The notes under the pieces were generated by a model. It was not told the DNA's origin, made no database searches, and saw only the letters and a program-made list of their open reading frames with translations. Source: Gemmatimonas sp. (GTDB taxonomy: Bacteria > Gemmatimonadota > Gemmatimonadetes > Gemmatimonadales > Gemmatimonadaceae). Taken from it: a stretch of DNA of 64,000 nt. Position numbers and translations under genes: made by a program. This document shows, one piece after another, positions 48,461 to 58,196 of the stretch. Every line of letters starts with the position of its first letter. Position 1 is the first letter of the stretch. The stretch lies in NCBI RefSeq assembly GCF_027531815.1, contig NZ_JAPZSK010000005.1:124001-188000 (forward strand), written 5' to 3'.

Positions 48461-49732
48461 TCAGTGCCCCTTCAGATTCTTCAGCCGGCGTAGCGCCGGC
48501 ACCCTCCACGCCACCGTGGCCGCCACGCCCAGAGTAGCCACGCCACCCACCACCACGGCCGTCACCGCGCCCCACCAGCGGGCGGTGATGCCACTCTCGA
48601 ACGCACCGATCTCGTTCGAGCTGCCAATGAAGATCTGATTCACGCTGGAGACGCGCCCCAGCAGCGCCTCGGGAGTGCGCATCTGCAGCATGAGGCTGCG
48701 AATGACCACGCTCACCATGTCGCTCGCGCCCCCCAGCGCGAGGAAGGCAATGGAGAGCGGCAGGCTCCGACTGAGCCCGAAGCCGATCGTGCACACCCCG
48801 AAGCCGGTGACGGCGAGCAGCAGGTTGCGCCCCGAATGCGCGAAGGGCGGGAAGCGCGTGAGCAGGATGCTCGACACCACCGCCCCCGCCGCAGGGGCCG
48901 CGCGCAGCAATCCGAGCCCCGTGGGGCCGGCCTGCAGAATCTCGCTGGCGAAGACTGGCAACAGCGCCACGGCGCCACCGAAGAGTACCGAGAACAGGTC
49001 GAGTGACAAGGCGCTCAGCAGCAACGGATCGCGGAAGACGAAATGCAACCCGCCAAGAATGGCTACGCGCATCGGTTCATCGTGCCGCTCGCGGTGGGGC
49101 GAGCGATGACGCACGGAGAAGAGCACCAATACCGCGAATGCCATGAGCACGGCGTCCACAGCGTAGCTGAGCGTGATGCCGCCCACGGCGTACAGCAGGC
49201 CACCCAGCGCCGGCCCCAGCACGGCGGCCAACTGCCAGCTGCCGCTGCGCCACGTGATGGCATTGCTGTATAGCGTACGCGGCACCAGCTCGGCGCTGAG
49301 CGCCTGACGTGCCGGCTGCAGAAAGGCGCGCGCCACGCCACTCACGACGATGACGGCGTAGATGGATCGCACGCGCGCAGACGCCGTAAGCGGTGTGTTG
49401 CCCGTGGGCGCGGGGAGCGCCAGCCACCAGAGCGCGATTGAGCACGCCACCAGGACCGACAGCGCCGCCAACGCGATGCGGCGTCGGTCGTAGGTATCGG
49501 CGACATGTCCGGCGAACAGCGACATGCTGATCGCCGGCAGCGCCTCCGCCAACCCGACGAGGCCAAGGGCCAGCGGATCCTTCGTGAGATCGTAAATCTG
49601 CCAGCCGACGACCGTCCCCTGGATTTGAATACCCAGGGTGAGCGTGAACAGCGCGAGGATGTAGCGACGGAAATTGGGCAGGCGGAGCGCGGCGTAGGTA
49701 TCGCGCGCCTCGCCGATCTGGTCAGCGGACAT
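48461..49732 (-). CDS. MFS transporter, MFS_3/EntS-like
   Basis: 423 residues with about 12 hydrophobic helices. Segments such as VVGWQIYDLTKDPLALGLVG, FAGHVADTYDRRRIAL after the second helix, and AFLQPARQALSAELVPR between helices match the MFS_3 group that includes the enterobactin exporter EntS and macrolide exporters. The substrate is unknown; no siderophore genes are nearby. The first ATG (49732) directly precedes the conserved YAALRLPNFRRYI. Confidence 0.92.
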   Translation of the reverse strand: MSADQIGEARDTYAALRLPNFRRYILALFTLTLGIQIQGTVVGWQIYDLTKDPLALGLVGLAEALPAISMSLFAGHVADTYDRRRIALAALSVLVACSIALWWLALPAPTGNTPLTASARVRSIYAVIVVSGVARAFLQPARQALSAELVPRTLYSNAITWRSGSWQLAAVLGPALGGLLYAVGGITLSYAVDAVLMAFAVLVLFSVRHRSPHRERHDEPMRVAILGGLHFVFRDPLLLSALSLDLFSVLFGGAVALLPVFASEILQAGPTGLGLLRAAPAAGAVVSSILLTRFPPFAHSGRNLLLAVTGFGVCTIGFGLSRSLPLSIAFLALGGASDMVSVVIRSLMLQMRTPEALLGRVSSVNQIFIGSSNEIGAFESGITARWWGAVTAVVVGGVATLGVAATVAWRVPALRRLKNLKGH

Positions 49733-49780
49733 GCGGCAACATAGTCGCAGATCCTCGCGCGCGCGGGCGTGGCACGTTCC

Positions 49781-50275
49781 CTACGACGCGCCCCGCGCCT
49801 CGTCCTGGCGCTCCTCGAGGCGACGACGACGGCGGGCCTGCGCGGCGTCGTAGCGCCGCTGCTGCTCCTCGGTTTCCGGCATCACCGCGGCGATGGGCAC
49901 CGGGCGGCCGTTGCGATCGATGGCCACGAACGTGAGGTAGCAGGTATTCGTGTGCCGCCGAGTGCCGTTGATGAGGTCCTCGGCCTCCACCCGCACCCCG
50001 ATCTCCATGGACGTGGTGCCCACGAAGTTCACCGACGCCTTGCACGTCACGAGATCGCCCACGTGAATGGGCTCGCGGAAGTCGACGCGGTCGATGGAGG
50101 CCGTCACGCAGGCGGTGCGGGCATGGCGGAACGCCGAGACCGCCGCGGCCTTGTCCACCATGGCCATGATGGCGCCGCCGAAGGCATGGCCAAGGATGTT
50201 GGCATCCTGCGGCATGATGAGTTCACTCGTCTCGTGCTGCGAGTGGGCGACGGGACGGGCGGGGCGGTCGGTCAT
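49781..50275 (-). CDS. Hotdog-fold acyl-CoA thioesterase
   Basis: 164 residues of the YciA/BFIT-like acyl-CoA thioesterase group. Visible are IMPQDANILGHAFGGAIMA near residue 25, with the conserved Asn/His/Gly of the active site, AASAFRHAR-like AAAVSAFRHART, and VDFREPIHVGDLV. The basic, Gln/Arg-rich C-terminal 25 residues are low complexity. The ATG at 50275 overlaps the stop of the upstream lipoprotein gene by four bases. It probably hydrolyses acyl-CoA in the cytoplasm. Confidence 0.9.
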   Translation of the reverse strand: MTDRPARPVAHSQHETSELIMPQDANILGHAFGGAIMAMVDKAAAVSAFRHARTACVTASIDRVDFREPIHVGDLVTCKASVNFVGTTSMEIGVRVEAEDLINGTRRHTNTCYLTFVAIDRNGRPVPIAAVMPETEEQQRRYDAAQARRRRRLEERQDEARGAS

Positions 50276-51555
50276 GGCTGGGCGGAGAAGGTGGCGTGCC
50301 GCATGGACACGCGCACGGCATCGTGACGGCGGGGAGGGCGGCGATGCGAGGCCCGCTGCACCAGGCCATCGAGCGCCGTGGACCGGTCGAAGGCGCGGGC
50401 GAGCGACGCGCGGCCGGCGCTGTCGAGCGGCGGCTTTTCGAGGGCAATGAGCTGGTACGCCGGTGCGCCCACCGTAGCCACCGGCCACTCGCGCCGCGAG
50501 GTCGTCACGCCACGCGCACTGAGCGACAGCCCCAGCAGTTCCCCGTCCTGTGCGGGCACGGCAATCACATCGTAGCCCCCACGCTCCCAGCGCGCCCGCG
50601 ACGAATCGCTGCTCCACTCGGGCAACGTGCTCCGCACCGACGTCCACCAGCGGGGCGCGCGCACGCCGATGGGCGGTAGGTACAGCGCCAGCGCCTCGCC
50701 ATCGGTGGCCTGCCCCGGCACCATGAAGGCGATGGCCGGTTCGCGGGCCAGGTCGGTGATGCCGAAGCTGCTGCTGTCGAAGACGAAACTGTCGAGGGTT
50801 TCCACCGCGGCCTGCGCCCGGTCGTCGCCGGCGGCACCCGCCTGTCGAATGCTGTCGGTGAGCTGCGCCAGCGACGCCTGCGCGACCAATACCACCCGCC
50901 GCGCCTCCTCGGCACCCAGCAGTTCACCCAGGCTGTTCACGTGTCCACTGCGCACATCCACCACGAAGCGGCGCCCGCGATGCTGGTGCGGCGGGCCACC
51001 GTCAATGTCGGCGTCCAGCAGATGTTCGAAGGTGAGATACGGGCCGTGCACATCAATGATCTCGATGCCATCGTGCACGACGGTGCGCGGGTCATCGGGT
51101 GCATCGTCATCGTTGGGATCGATCTCAAGCTCGCGCGGGTTGGCCTTACGCCACGCGGTCAGCTCGCGCATGACCGTGCTGTCGGCAAAGAGCAGCGTGC
51201 TGTCGCGCGACTGCAGGGCGCGCGCCCACAACCGCGTGGTGGCGAACGAGGCGCTGGGATACTCCGCGCCATCGTCGGAGAGGAACACCTCGATGAGGCG
51301 ACCATCCACGTCGGTGAGCAGGATGGGAGCGCTGCGCACCCGCATGCCTTCTCCGCCGCTGCGCACCCAGTAGGTGGAGTCACCCGCCGCAAAGAGAAAC
51401 TCGGCCGCGGGCAGCGCCTGGCCGCGGGCCGCCGGCTCGCCGCACGCCGCAAACGCGGCGGCGAGCAGGGCGGTGGTGGCGCTCACCACCAGCGCCCGGG
51501 CCGCACGAGATGCCGCCGGCACCCCCCCGCGTGATCGACTGACCGGCACGCGCAT
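50272..51555 (-). CDS. Lipoprotein of unknown function
   Basis: 427 residues with a signal sequence and lipobox AAFAAC near residue 38. I do not recognise the family. The mature protein is beta-rich, with acidic segments (DPNDDDAPDDPRTV), HRGRRFVVDVRSGHV and PAIAFMVPGQATDGEALALY. The ATG immediately follows the stop of the desulfurase-like gene (TGAATG), and the end overlaps the thioesterase gene, so all four genes of this set form one operon. A function cannot be proposed. Confidence 0.82.
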   Translation of the reverse strand: MRVPVSRSRGGVPAASRAARALVVSATTALLAAAFAACGEPAARGQALPAAEFLFAAGDSTYWVRSGGEGMRVRSAPILLTDVDGRLIEVFLSDDGAEYPSASFATTRLWARALQSRDSTLLFADSTVMRELTAWRKANPRELEIDPNDDDAPDDPRTVVHDGIEIIDVHGPYLTFEHLLDADIDGGPPHQHRGRRFVVDVRSGHVNSLGELLGAEEARRVVLVAQASLAQLTDSIRQAGAAGDDRAQAAVETLDSFVFDSSSFGITDLAREPAIAFMVPGQATDGEALALYLPPIGVRAPRWWTSVRSTLPEWSSDSSRARWERGGYDVIAVPAQDGELLGLSLSARGVTTSRREWPVATVGAPAYQLIALEKPPLDSAGRASLARAFDRSTALDGLVQRASHRRPPRRHDAVRVSMRHATFSAQP

Positions 51556-52833
51556 TCAGCGCCCCTGGACCAGCGTACGCACGCCATCCACGAGCCGCGC
51601 CACTTCCGCGCCGCTCGTGTAGCAGGCACAGCCGACGCGCACGAAGCCCTCCTGCTCGTATCCCAACCGACGCGCCACCGTGGTGGCGTAGAAGTCGCCG
51701 TGCGACACGTACACGCCCCGCGGCGCGAGGAAGCGCGCCACCGACTCGGCGGCGTGCCCTAGCACTCGAAAGCTCAGGGTGGGCGTGCGGGGCGTACCGG
51801 GACGGGGCCCGTAGAGCGTGACCCCGTCGACCTCCGCGAGGCCGTTCCACAGCTGGGCGAACAGCTGCTCGCCGCGCTCGTGCAGCCCGTGCATGGCAAC
51901 GGCCAGCCGGTCACGGCGGGAGGTCGTCACCTCGCCGGCAATGCTGGCGAGAAACTCCACCGCGGCGGCGGCGCCCACGATGCCCTCGTGGTTCTGGGTG
52001 CCGGTTTCCAGGCATTCCGGGACCCAATCGGGCGCAGGCTCCAGGCGCGGCAGGTCGAGCGCGGCGGTGGCATCGGCGCGGCCGTACACCACCCCCACAT
52101 GCGGCCCGTAGAACTTGTAGGCGCTGCACAGCACGAAGTCGGCGCCCAGCGTCTGCACGTCGACCAGATGGTGCGGGGCGTAATGCACGGCGTCGACCAC
52201 CGTGATGGCGCCGGCGGCGCGCGCGAGCTGCACCAGGCGCGGCACATCACTCACCGTGCCAAGGATGTTGGAGGCCGCCCCGAGCGCCACCACCTTGGTG
52301 CGCTCAGTCAGCAGTCGCTCGAACGCGCCCGCCTCGTGGCGGAACGTGTCGAGATCGAGCGGCAGCCAGCGCAGCACGGCCCCCCGTTCCTTCGCCAGCG
52401 CCTGCCACGGCGCGATGTTGGCGTGGTGATCGAGCTCGGTGACGATGATTTCGTCACCCGGCTGCAGGGCGCGACCAATGGCCCGCGACAGATGAAACAG
52501 CAGCGTGGTCATGTTGGCACCAAACGCGATCTCCCCCGCGCTCGCCCCCAGAAAGTCGGCGAGCGTCTCGCGCGCCTGCATGAGCAGGGCATCGGTCTCC
52601 ACGCTCGTGGGATAGGCCCAGTGCGTGTTGGCGTTGTGGTGCAGCAGGTAGTACGTCATGGCATCGGCCACGCCGCGCGGCACCTGCGTACCCCCCGGCC
52701 CGTCGAAGTACGCCACGGGCTGGTCTCCCTCGCGACGACCAAGGGCGGGGAACTGGGCACGAATGGCATCGACGCTGGCAATCACGTGCTCGCTGCCGTC
52801 GGACATATGCGGGGGCACCTGGGTGGCTGTCAT
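51556..52833 (-). CDS. Cysteine desulfurase-like class V aminotransferase
   Basis: 425 residues of the PLP-dependent SufS/CsdA-like group. Visible are NANTHWAYPTSVETDALL, VTELDHHANIAPW with the conserved His, and the PLP lysine in SAYKFYGPHVGVVYGR. The long form resembles the family annotated as cysteine desulfurase-like proteins, whose activity is often untested. A Cys pair (GCACYTSG) lies near the C-terminus rather than in the usual catalytic loop, so desulfurase activity is uncertain. It overlaps the upstream dehydrogenase gene by four bases. Confidence 0.9.
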   Translation of the reverse strand: MTATQVPPHMSDGSEHVIASVDAIRAQFPALGRREGDQPVAYFDGPGGTQVPRGVADAMTYYLLHHNANTHWAYPTSVETDALLMQARETLADFLGASAGEIAFGANMTTLLFHLSRAIGRALQPGDEIIVTELDHHANIAPWQALAKERGAVLRWLPLDLDTFRHEAGAFERLLTERTKVVALGAASNILGTVSDVPRLVQLARAAGAITVVDAVHYAPHHLVDVQTLGADFVLCSAYKFYGPHVGVVYGRADATAALDLPRLEPAPDWVPECLETGTQNHEGIVGAAAAVEFLASIAGEVTTSRRDRLAVAMHGLHERGEQLFAQLWNGLAEVDGVTLYGPRPGTPRTPTLSFRVLGHAAESVARFLAPRGVYVSHGDFYATTVARRLGYEQEGFVRVGCACYTSGAEVARLVDGVRTLVQGR

Positions 52834-53750
52834 GTCGAGGCACTCCCGGTGGCGGCCCCGCCGCCAATGGTGGCGCCGCCCAGTCGCTCCACCACACGGG
52901 CCGCTTCCACATGATCGGCCTCCTCGCCCAGCTCGTGATGGGCCATGCGGAACAGCTCCGAGGTGAGCTGCAGCAGCGGTGCCGTAATGCGCTGCTCGCG
53001 CGCCAGCTCGGCGGCTATTCCCACGTCCTTGTCGAGCAGCGCCAGCCGGAAGGTGCGGGGGAAGGCACGCGTGACCACCCGCTCGGGGAAGAGGTTCATA
53101 CTCGCGTTCGAGCGGCCGCTCGAGGTGTTGATCACGTCGAGTGCCACCTCCGCCTTCACCCCCGCCTTCTCGAGTGCCACCAGCCCCTCGGCGGTACCCC
53201 AGATGTGCATGGCCAGCAACGCGTTATTCACTGCCTTGAGGGCATCGCCCGCGCCCACGGCGCCGCAGTGCACGATCTTCTTGCCGAAGCACTCGATGAC
53301 GGGGCGCACGCGCGCCAGGGTGGCCTCGTCGCCGCCGATCATGACCGTGAGTGTTCCCTGCTCCGCCCCGCTCACCCCGCCGGACACGGGGGCGTCGAGA
53401 AACCCGATGCCGCGCTCGGCCAGGGTGGCAGCGATCCGCCGCGAGGTGGCGGCGTCGCCCGACGTGCAGTCGACGAGGACAGCGCCGGCCGGCATGGTGG
53501 CCAGCAGGCCGTCCGGGCCCGCGAGCAGCGACTCGACATCCCGTGACACGGGGAGACAGGTCACGACCACATCACGGTCCCGCGCGGCCTCGGCGGGCGT
53601 GGTCACGGCACGCGCGTCGTGCGCGGCCGCAAACGCCTCGGCCCTGGCCGCGGTGCGGTTCCACACGGCGAGGTCGAAATCGGGACGGGCGAGATGGCGC
53701 GCCATGGGAGTTCCAATGGCGCCGAGACCGAGAAACGCGACACGTGGCAT
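52830..53750 (-). CDS. 3-hydroxyisobutyrate dehydrogenase-like oxidoreductase
   Basis: 306 residues of the beta-hydroxyacid dehydrogenase family. The NAD(P)-binding motif is FLGLGAIGTPMARHL, the substrate loop DAPVSGGVSGAEQGTL, and the catalytic lysine region GAGDALKAVNNALLAMH with K near residue 170. The exact substrate (3-hydroxyisobutyrate, tartronate semialdehyde or succinic semialdehyde) cannot be told. The ATG at 53750 starts the conserved N-terminus; the long upstream frame is a shadow of MgtE. It is the first gene of a four-gene operon. Confidence 0.93.
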   Translation of the reverse strand: MPRVAFLGLGAIGTPMARHLARPDFDLAVWNRTAARAEAFAAAHDARAVTTPAEAARDRDVVVTCLPVSRDVESLLAGPDGLLATMPAGAVLVDCTSGDAATSRRIAATLAERGIGFLDAPVSGGVSGAEQGTLTVMIGGDEATLARVRPVIECFGKKIVHCGAVGAGDALKAVNNALLAMHIWGTAEGLVALEKAGVKAEVALDVINTSSGRSNASMNLFPERVVTRAFPRTFRLALLDKDVGIAAELAREQRITAPLLQLTSELFRMAHHELGEEADHVEAARVVERLGGATIGGGAATGSAST

Positions 53751-53825
53751 GGGGGCATGCTCGAGGGAAACCAGCCGGCGCCCGGTCCCCGTTGAGAAGC
53801 CATGGAGTGGCGCCGAGATTGAAAG

Positions 53826-54065
53826 ATGCCACGACTTCGCATCCACGTGCAGATCGAGGGGCTGCTTTCGGTGCACGCCGTGCGCGCCGTGTGGACGGCC
53901 CTGACGGCCGTCCCGGGCGTGCACCACGCCGAGGTGTCCATGAAGGGGGCCGTGCTGGAGACCGATGGCCCCATCGACCGGCCGCTGCTCGACGCGTGTC
54001 TGGACCACGCCGGTGTCCGGGTGGTGAACATCACGGTGGAGAAGGGCTCGTTGCCCGTGCTGTAA
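53826..54065 (+). CDS. HMA-fold small protein lacking the CXXC metal site
   Basis: 79 residues with the ferredoxin-like pattern of heavy-metal-associated proteins: LRIHVQIEGLLSVHAVRAV, TAVPGVHHAEVSMKGAVLET and LLDACLDHAGVRVVNITVEK. The GMTCxxC loop of copper chaperones is replaced by EGLLSVHA, so it is unlikely to carry copper in the usual way. It stands alone between the divergent dehydrogenase operon and mgtE. The role is unknown. Confidence 0.7.
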   Translation: MPRLRIHVQIEGLLSVHAVRAVWTALTAVPGVHHAEVSMKGAVLETDGPIDRPLLDACLDHAGVRVVNITVEKGSLPVL

Positions 54066-54138
54066 CCGGACGACGGGCGTCGCTTTGCGCCCGGGAAGGG
54101 GCTCACTAACTTGCGCCCGAACCGCCGCCTCTTCGCCC

Positions 54139-55551
54139 ATGACGCCTCGTTCCGACAAAGACCGGCCGCTTGCGGCGCTGATCGTGCCGGACCTGCTCGA
54201 GCTGCTCGAGGAGCATCCGGAGAGCATCGGCCCGCAGACGGAGGAGATGCACCCGGCCGACCTCGCCGACGTGGCAGAGGCCATGCCGGAGGCTGCGGTG
54301 CGGGCCTTCCTGGCCGCCCTGCCGCGCGAGCGCGCCGCCGAGGTGCTGGAGTACCTCGACGAGGAGCTGCGCACGCAGGTCCTCGAGGAGCTGCCGGCGG
54401 GGGAGGCGGCGGAAATTGTCGCCGAGATGGACCCCGACGAGCGGGCCGACGCCCTCGAGGAGCTCGACGAGGAGACGGCCGACGAGATCCTGCAGGAGCT
54501 CGAGCCGGCGGAGAAGGCCGAAACGGAGCGGCTGCTCCAGTACGATCCGTACACGGCCGGTGGACTCATGACCACCGAGTTCGTGAGTGTGCTGGAGACG
54601 CTCACGGTGGAGGAGTCGTTACGGGCGGTGCGAGCCATGGCGCGCGGCGGCCGGCGCGAGGCCATGTACACCATCTACACGGTGGACGACGCGGGGCGGC
54701 TGCGCGGAGTACTGTCGTTGCGCGAGCTGCTGGCGGCGCCGGAAGGGTCGCGCATCAGCGAGCACGCGTGGACCGAAGTGGTGAGCGTGTCCCCCGACAC
54801 CCCGCAGGAAGAGGTGTCGCAGGTGACGTCCAACTACGACCTCGTGGCGCTGCCGGTGGTGGATGGGCAGAAGCGGCTGCTGGGTGTGGTCACCGTGGAC
54901 GACGTCATCGACGTCATCCAGGAAGAGCAGACCGAGGACGCGCAGAAGTTCGGCGGCATGGAGGCGCTCGAGGAGCCCTACATGCAGATCTCGCTCTGGC
55001 AAAACGTGCGCAAGCGCGGCGGCTGGCTGGCCATCCTGGCCATGAGCGAGTTCTTCACCGCCTCGGTCATGGCGCGTTACGAGCACAGCCTCGACGATGC
55101 CGTATTCCTCTCGCAGTTCATCCCGCTCGTCATGAGTTCGGGGGGGAACTCGGGGTCGCAGGCCACATCGCTGATCATCCGCGCCATGGCACTGGGCGAG
55201 GTGCGGTTGGGCGACTGGTGGCGCATCGTGCTGCGCGAGTTGCCGGCCGGGCTCATCCTGGGGATCATCATTGGCGTCATCGCCATGATCCGCATCGTGG
55301 CCTGGAACACGCTCGGGCTGTACGACTACGGCGTTCACTCGGCGTGGATTGCGCTCACGGTGGGCGTCACGCTCGTGGCCGTGGTCACGATCGGGTCGCT
55401 GAGTGGCTCCATGCTCCCGTTCCTGCTCAAGCGGTTGGGGTTCGACCCGGCCAGTGCGTCGGCGCCATTCGTGGCCACCATCGTGGACGTGTCGGCGATC
55501 AGCCTCTACTTCAGCGTGGCCTACCTGTTCCTCGCCGGCAAGCTGCTGTGA
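54139..55551 (+). CDS. mgtE: MgtE-family magnesium transporter
   Basis: 470 residues. The acidic N-domain has HPADLADVAEAMPEAAVRAF and EIVAEMDPDERADALEELDE, then two CBS domains (DPYTAGGLMTTEFVSVLETL, VSVSPDTPQEEVSQV), then five membrane helices with PLVMSSGGNSGSQATSLIIR, the ion-conducting segment. MgtE is a magnesium channel gated by the CBS domains. The ATG at 54139 gives the usual start. I see no room for a magnesium riboswitch in the 73-base gap upstream. Confidence 0.95.
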   Translation: MTPRSDKDRPLAALIVPDLLELLEEHPESIGPQTEEMHPADLADVAEAMPEAAVRAFLAALPRERAAEVLEYLDEELRTQVLEELPAGEAAEIVAEMDPDERADALEELDEETADEILQELEPAEKAETERLLQYDPYTAGGLMTTEFVSVLETLTVEESLRAVRAMARGGRREAMYTIYTVDDAGRLRGVLSLRELLAAPEGSRISEHAWTEVVSVSPDTPQEEVSQVTSNYDLVALPVVDGQKRLLGVVTVDDVIDVIQEEQTEDAQKFGGMEALEEPYMQISLWQNVRKRGGWLAILAMSEFFTASVMARYEHSLDDAVFLSQFIPLVMSSGGNSGSQATSLIIRAMALGEVRLGDWWRIVLRELPAGLILGIIIGVIAMIRIVAWNTLGLYDYGVHSAWIALTVGVTLVAVVTIGSLSGSMLPFLLKRLGFDPASASAPFVATIVDVSAISLYFSVAYLFLAGKLL

Positions 55552-56462
55552 GTGCATCGCCGGCGGCGCGGCGCGCCATCTGGCGCGGTACGCTGGCGGT
55601 GGTGTTCAGCGCCTGCTGCTTCGGCTCCATTTCGCCGCTCACCGTGGTGGCCACCGAGCGTGGCATGGCGCTCGAGAGTATCCAGACCTGGCGCTATTTC
55701 GCCAGTGCGGTGCTGGTGGTGGCGTATGGCTGGTGGCGTCCGCCCGCGCCGGCGGCGGGGCTCTCCCCCTGGTATCGTCCGCGCACGCTGCTCATTGCCG
55801 GCGGCGGACAGGCCATCGTGGCCACGCTGGCGCTGGCGGCGTTGCGCTGGTTGCCCGCCGCCACGGCCAGCTTCCTGTTCTACACGTACCCCGCGTGGGT
55901 CACCGTGATCACCGCGGTGCGTGGTCTCGAACCCCTCGACGGGTCGCGGGTGCTGGCACTCGCCCTGGCACTGGGTGGCATCGCGGCCATGGTGGGCGCC
56001 CCCAGCGCCGCGTCGCTGTCGCCCGTGGGATTGGCCGTCATCCTGTCGGGGGCGCTCGTGTACGCGCTGTACATCCCCGTCCTGAGCGGGTTGCAGCGCG
56101 GGCGCGACGGGCTCGATGTCGCGCGGGCGATCTGTGTGGGCGGGACACTCTGTTTCGCCACGTGGTCGGTGCTGTCGGGCACGCTGTTCGCCATTCCCGA
56201 TGCGGTGGCGCTGGGGGCGAGCGTACTGCAGGGCGTGCTCGCCTCCGGCGCTTTCGTGGGATTTCTGGCGGGGTTGCGCATCCTCGGCAACGTGCGCACC
56301 GCCATCACGAGCACGGTGGAACCGTTCTGGACGACACTGCTGGGAGTGGTGCTCCTGGCTCAGCCCGTCGGTACCGGCACGCTGGTGGGCGGCGCGGCCA
56401 TAATGGGCGCCGTACTCCTCCTGCAACGTCCGGTAGCGACATTGCCAACTCGATCGTCCTAA
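55548..56462 (+). CDS. DMT-superfamily (EamA) transporter
   Basis: 304 residues with about ten hydrophobic helices in two EamA halves, for example [20 protein letters not shown] with [17 protein letters not shown] in the first and [20 protein letters not shown] with [13 protein letters not shown] in the second. The family exports metabolites such as amino acids. It starts at a GTG overlapping the mgtE stop (GTGA), so the two are coupled. The substrate is unknown. Confidence 0.9.
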   Translation: MSASPAARRAIWRGTLAVVFSACCFGSISPLTVVATERGMALESIQTWRYFASAVLVVAYGWWRPPAPAAGLSPWYRPRTLLIAGGGQAIVATLALAALRWLPAATASFLFYTYPAWVTVITAVRGLEPLDGSRVLALALALGGIAAMVGAPSAASLSPVGLAVILSGALVYALYIPVLSGLQRGRDGLDVARAICVGGTLCFATWSVLSGTLFAIPDAVALGASVLQGVLASGAFVGFLAGLRILGNVRTAITSTVEPFWTTLLGVVLLAQPVGTGTLVGGAAIMGAVLLLQRPVATLPTRSS

Positions 56463-56469
56463 TCTCACC

Positions 56470-57480
56470 ATGGCAAAGATTCTCGTCACCGGCGCGGCCG
56501 GCTTCATTGGCTTCCACACGAGCGAACGCCTGCTGGCGCGAGGCGACACGGTGGTGGGGCTGGACAACGTCAACGACTACTACGACCCCACGCTGAAGGA
56601 AGCGCGCCTCGCGCGGCTGCAGGGGCAGCCGGGGTTCACCTTCGTGAAGATGGACCTGGGCGACCGCGCCGGCATCGAGCGACTCTTCGCCACCGAGCGG
56701 TTCGACAAGGTCATCAACCTGGCCGCGCAGGCGGGGGTGCGCTACTCGCTCACCAACCCGCACACGTACATCGACAGCAACCTGGTGGGGTTCCTGCACA
56801 TCCTCGAAGGGTGCCGCCATCACGGCGTGCAGCATCTCACCTACGCGAGCTCGTCGAGCGTGTACGGGGCCAACACGGCGATGCCCTTCTCGGTGCACCA
56901 GAACGTGGACCATCCGCTGTCGCTTTACGCGGCCACGAAGAAGGCCAACGAGCTCATGGCGCACACGTACAGCCACCTGTACGGGCTGCCCACCACGGGG
57001 CTGCGCTTCTTCACGGTCTACGGCCCGTGGGGACGCCCGGACATGGCGCTCTTCCTGTTCACGAAGGCCATCCTCGACGGGCGCCCCATCGACGTCTTCA
57101 ACCATGGCCAGATGCGCCGCGACTTCACCTACATCGACGACATCGTGGAAGGGGTGATTCGCACGAGCGACCATACGGCGCCACCGAACGCGGCGTGGGA
57201 CAGCGATTGCCCTGATCCCGCCACGAGCAAGGCGCCCTACCGCATCTACAACATCGGCAACAACAACCCGGTGGAACTCATGCACCTGATCGGTACGCTC
57301 GAGCAGGCGCTGGGGCGCACCGCCGTGAAGACCATGCTGCCCATGCAGCTGGGCGACGTGCCGGCCACCTACGCCGATGTCGAGGCGCTGGAGCAGGACG
57401 TGGGCTTTGCGCCGAAGACGTCCATCGAAACGGGCGTGGCGCGCTTCGTGGAGTGGTACCGGGCGTACTACGGCGCGTAG
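56470..57480 (+). CDS. NAD-dependent sugar epimerase, UDP-glucuronate 4-epimerase-like
   Basis: 336 residues of the extended SDR family. The NAD motif is [19 protein letters not shown], followed by the [19 protein letters not shown] pattern of UDP-glucuronate 4-epimerases (CapI-like). The catalytic Ser is in YASSSSVYG and Tyr-Lys in [15 protein letters not shown]. It probably converts UDP-glucuronate to UDP-galacturonate for a surface polysaccharide. It starts seven bases after the DMT gene. Its 3' end overlaps the convergent SURF1 gene by 13 bases. Confidence 0.93.
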   Translation: MAKILVTGAAGFIGFHTSERLLARGDTVVGLDNVNDYYDPTLKEARLARLQGQPGFTFVKMDLGDRAGIERLFATERFDKVINLAAQAGVRYSLTNPHTYIDSNLVGFLHILEGCRHHGVQHLTYASSSSVYGANTAMPFSVHQNVDHPLSLYAATKKANELMAHTYSHLYGLPTTGLRFFTVYGPWGRPDMALFLFTKAILDGRPIDVFNHGQMRRDFTYIDDIVEGVIRTSDHTAPPNAAWDSDCPDPATSKAPYRIYNIGNNNPVELMHLIGTLEQALGRTAVKTMLPMQLGDVPATYADVEALEQDVGFAPKTSIETGVARFVEWYRAYYGA

Positions 57481-58196
57481 CGCCGCCTCGTGCGGACGAA
57501 GGCCACGAAGCCCACCAGAAAGACCGTAGCGAAGGAGAACCACTGCAGCGCGTACGACAGGTGCGGGCCATCGTTGATGGCCGGTGGCGGCACGCGCGTG
57601 GGGCGGGTGATGTCCTGCATGATGGTGTCGCCCAGCGCCAGCAGGATGAACGGTGCCACCGGGCGCCCCACCAGCGTGCCGATCGTATCGCGGTCGAGCA
57701 GCCGCATGGCCCGCGGTGACGACTGCATGGTGGCCTGGCCGCCGCGCTTGGGCGGGAACGAGAGGAGCAACGCGTCCAGCCGCAGCGTATCGGCCTCTCG
57801 CGCCTTGGCGAAATCGGCGGTGCGGCCGTCGGCCGCGTAGAGATAGCCACGCAGCACGAGAATCGCGGTGTCCCCCCAGCTGCCGTCGAGGGGGCGCACC
57901 GGCGTGAGCAAATGCACACCGGGCGACCCGTTCTGCGTGCGCGTGGCGTGCACGAGTTCGTTGCCGTAGTCGGCGACCGCCTCGATGCGCACCCGTCGCC
58001 AGTGGGTCACGCTCGTGTCCTGCCCCTGCAACGCGGCCAGCGGCAGCGCCTCGGTTGCCCCCCGCGACGCCACGATCGCGTTCTGCGCGCGTCGCTGTGT
58101 CAGCCGGTCGAGCTGCCAGATGCCAAGCCGTACACACACGCCCACCGCCACGGCCGTGAGCAGGCCGAACGCAATGGTCTTCGCCTTACTGCTCAT
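57468..58196 (-). CDS. SURF1-family cytochrome oxidase assembly protein
   Basis: 242 residues with the SURF1 layout: one membrane helix at each end ([20 protein letters not shown] and [20 protein letters not shown]) around a periplasmic domain with [29 protein letters not shown] and the HLSYALQWF end. SURF1 helps insert haem a into cytochrome c oxidase. No oxidase genes lie in this window. The ATG at 58196 overlaps the end of glgB. Confidence 0.9.
   Translation of the reverse strand: MSSKAKTIAFGLLTAVAVGVCVRLGIWQLDRLTQRRAQNAIVASRGATEALPLAALQGQDTSVTHWRRVRIEAVADYGNELVHATRTQNGSPGVHLLTPVRPLDGSWGDTAILVLRGYLYAADGRTADFAKAREADTLRLDALLLSFPPKRGGQATMQSSPRAMRLLDRDTIGTLVGRPVAPFILLALGDTIMQDITRPTRVPPPAINDGPHLSYALQWFSFATVFLVGFVAFVRTRRRYAP

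Noticed and set aside
54066-54138. Magnesium riboswitch upstream of mgtE
   Set aside because: The gap of 73 bases is too short for an M-box and I see no fitting fold.
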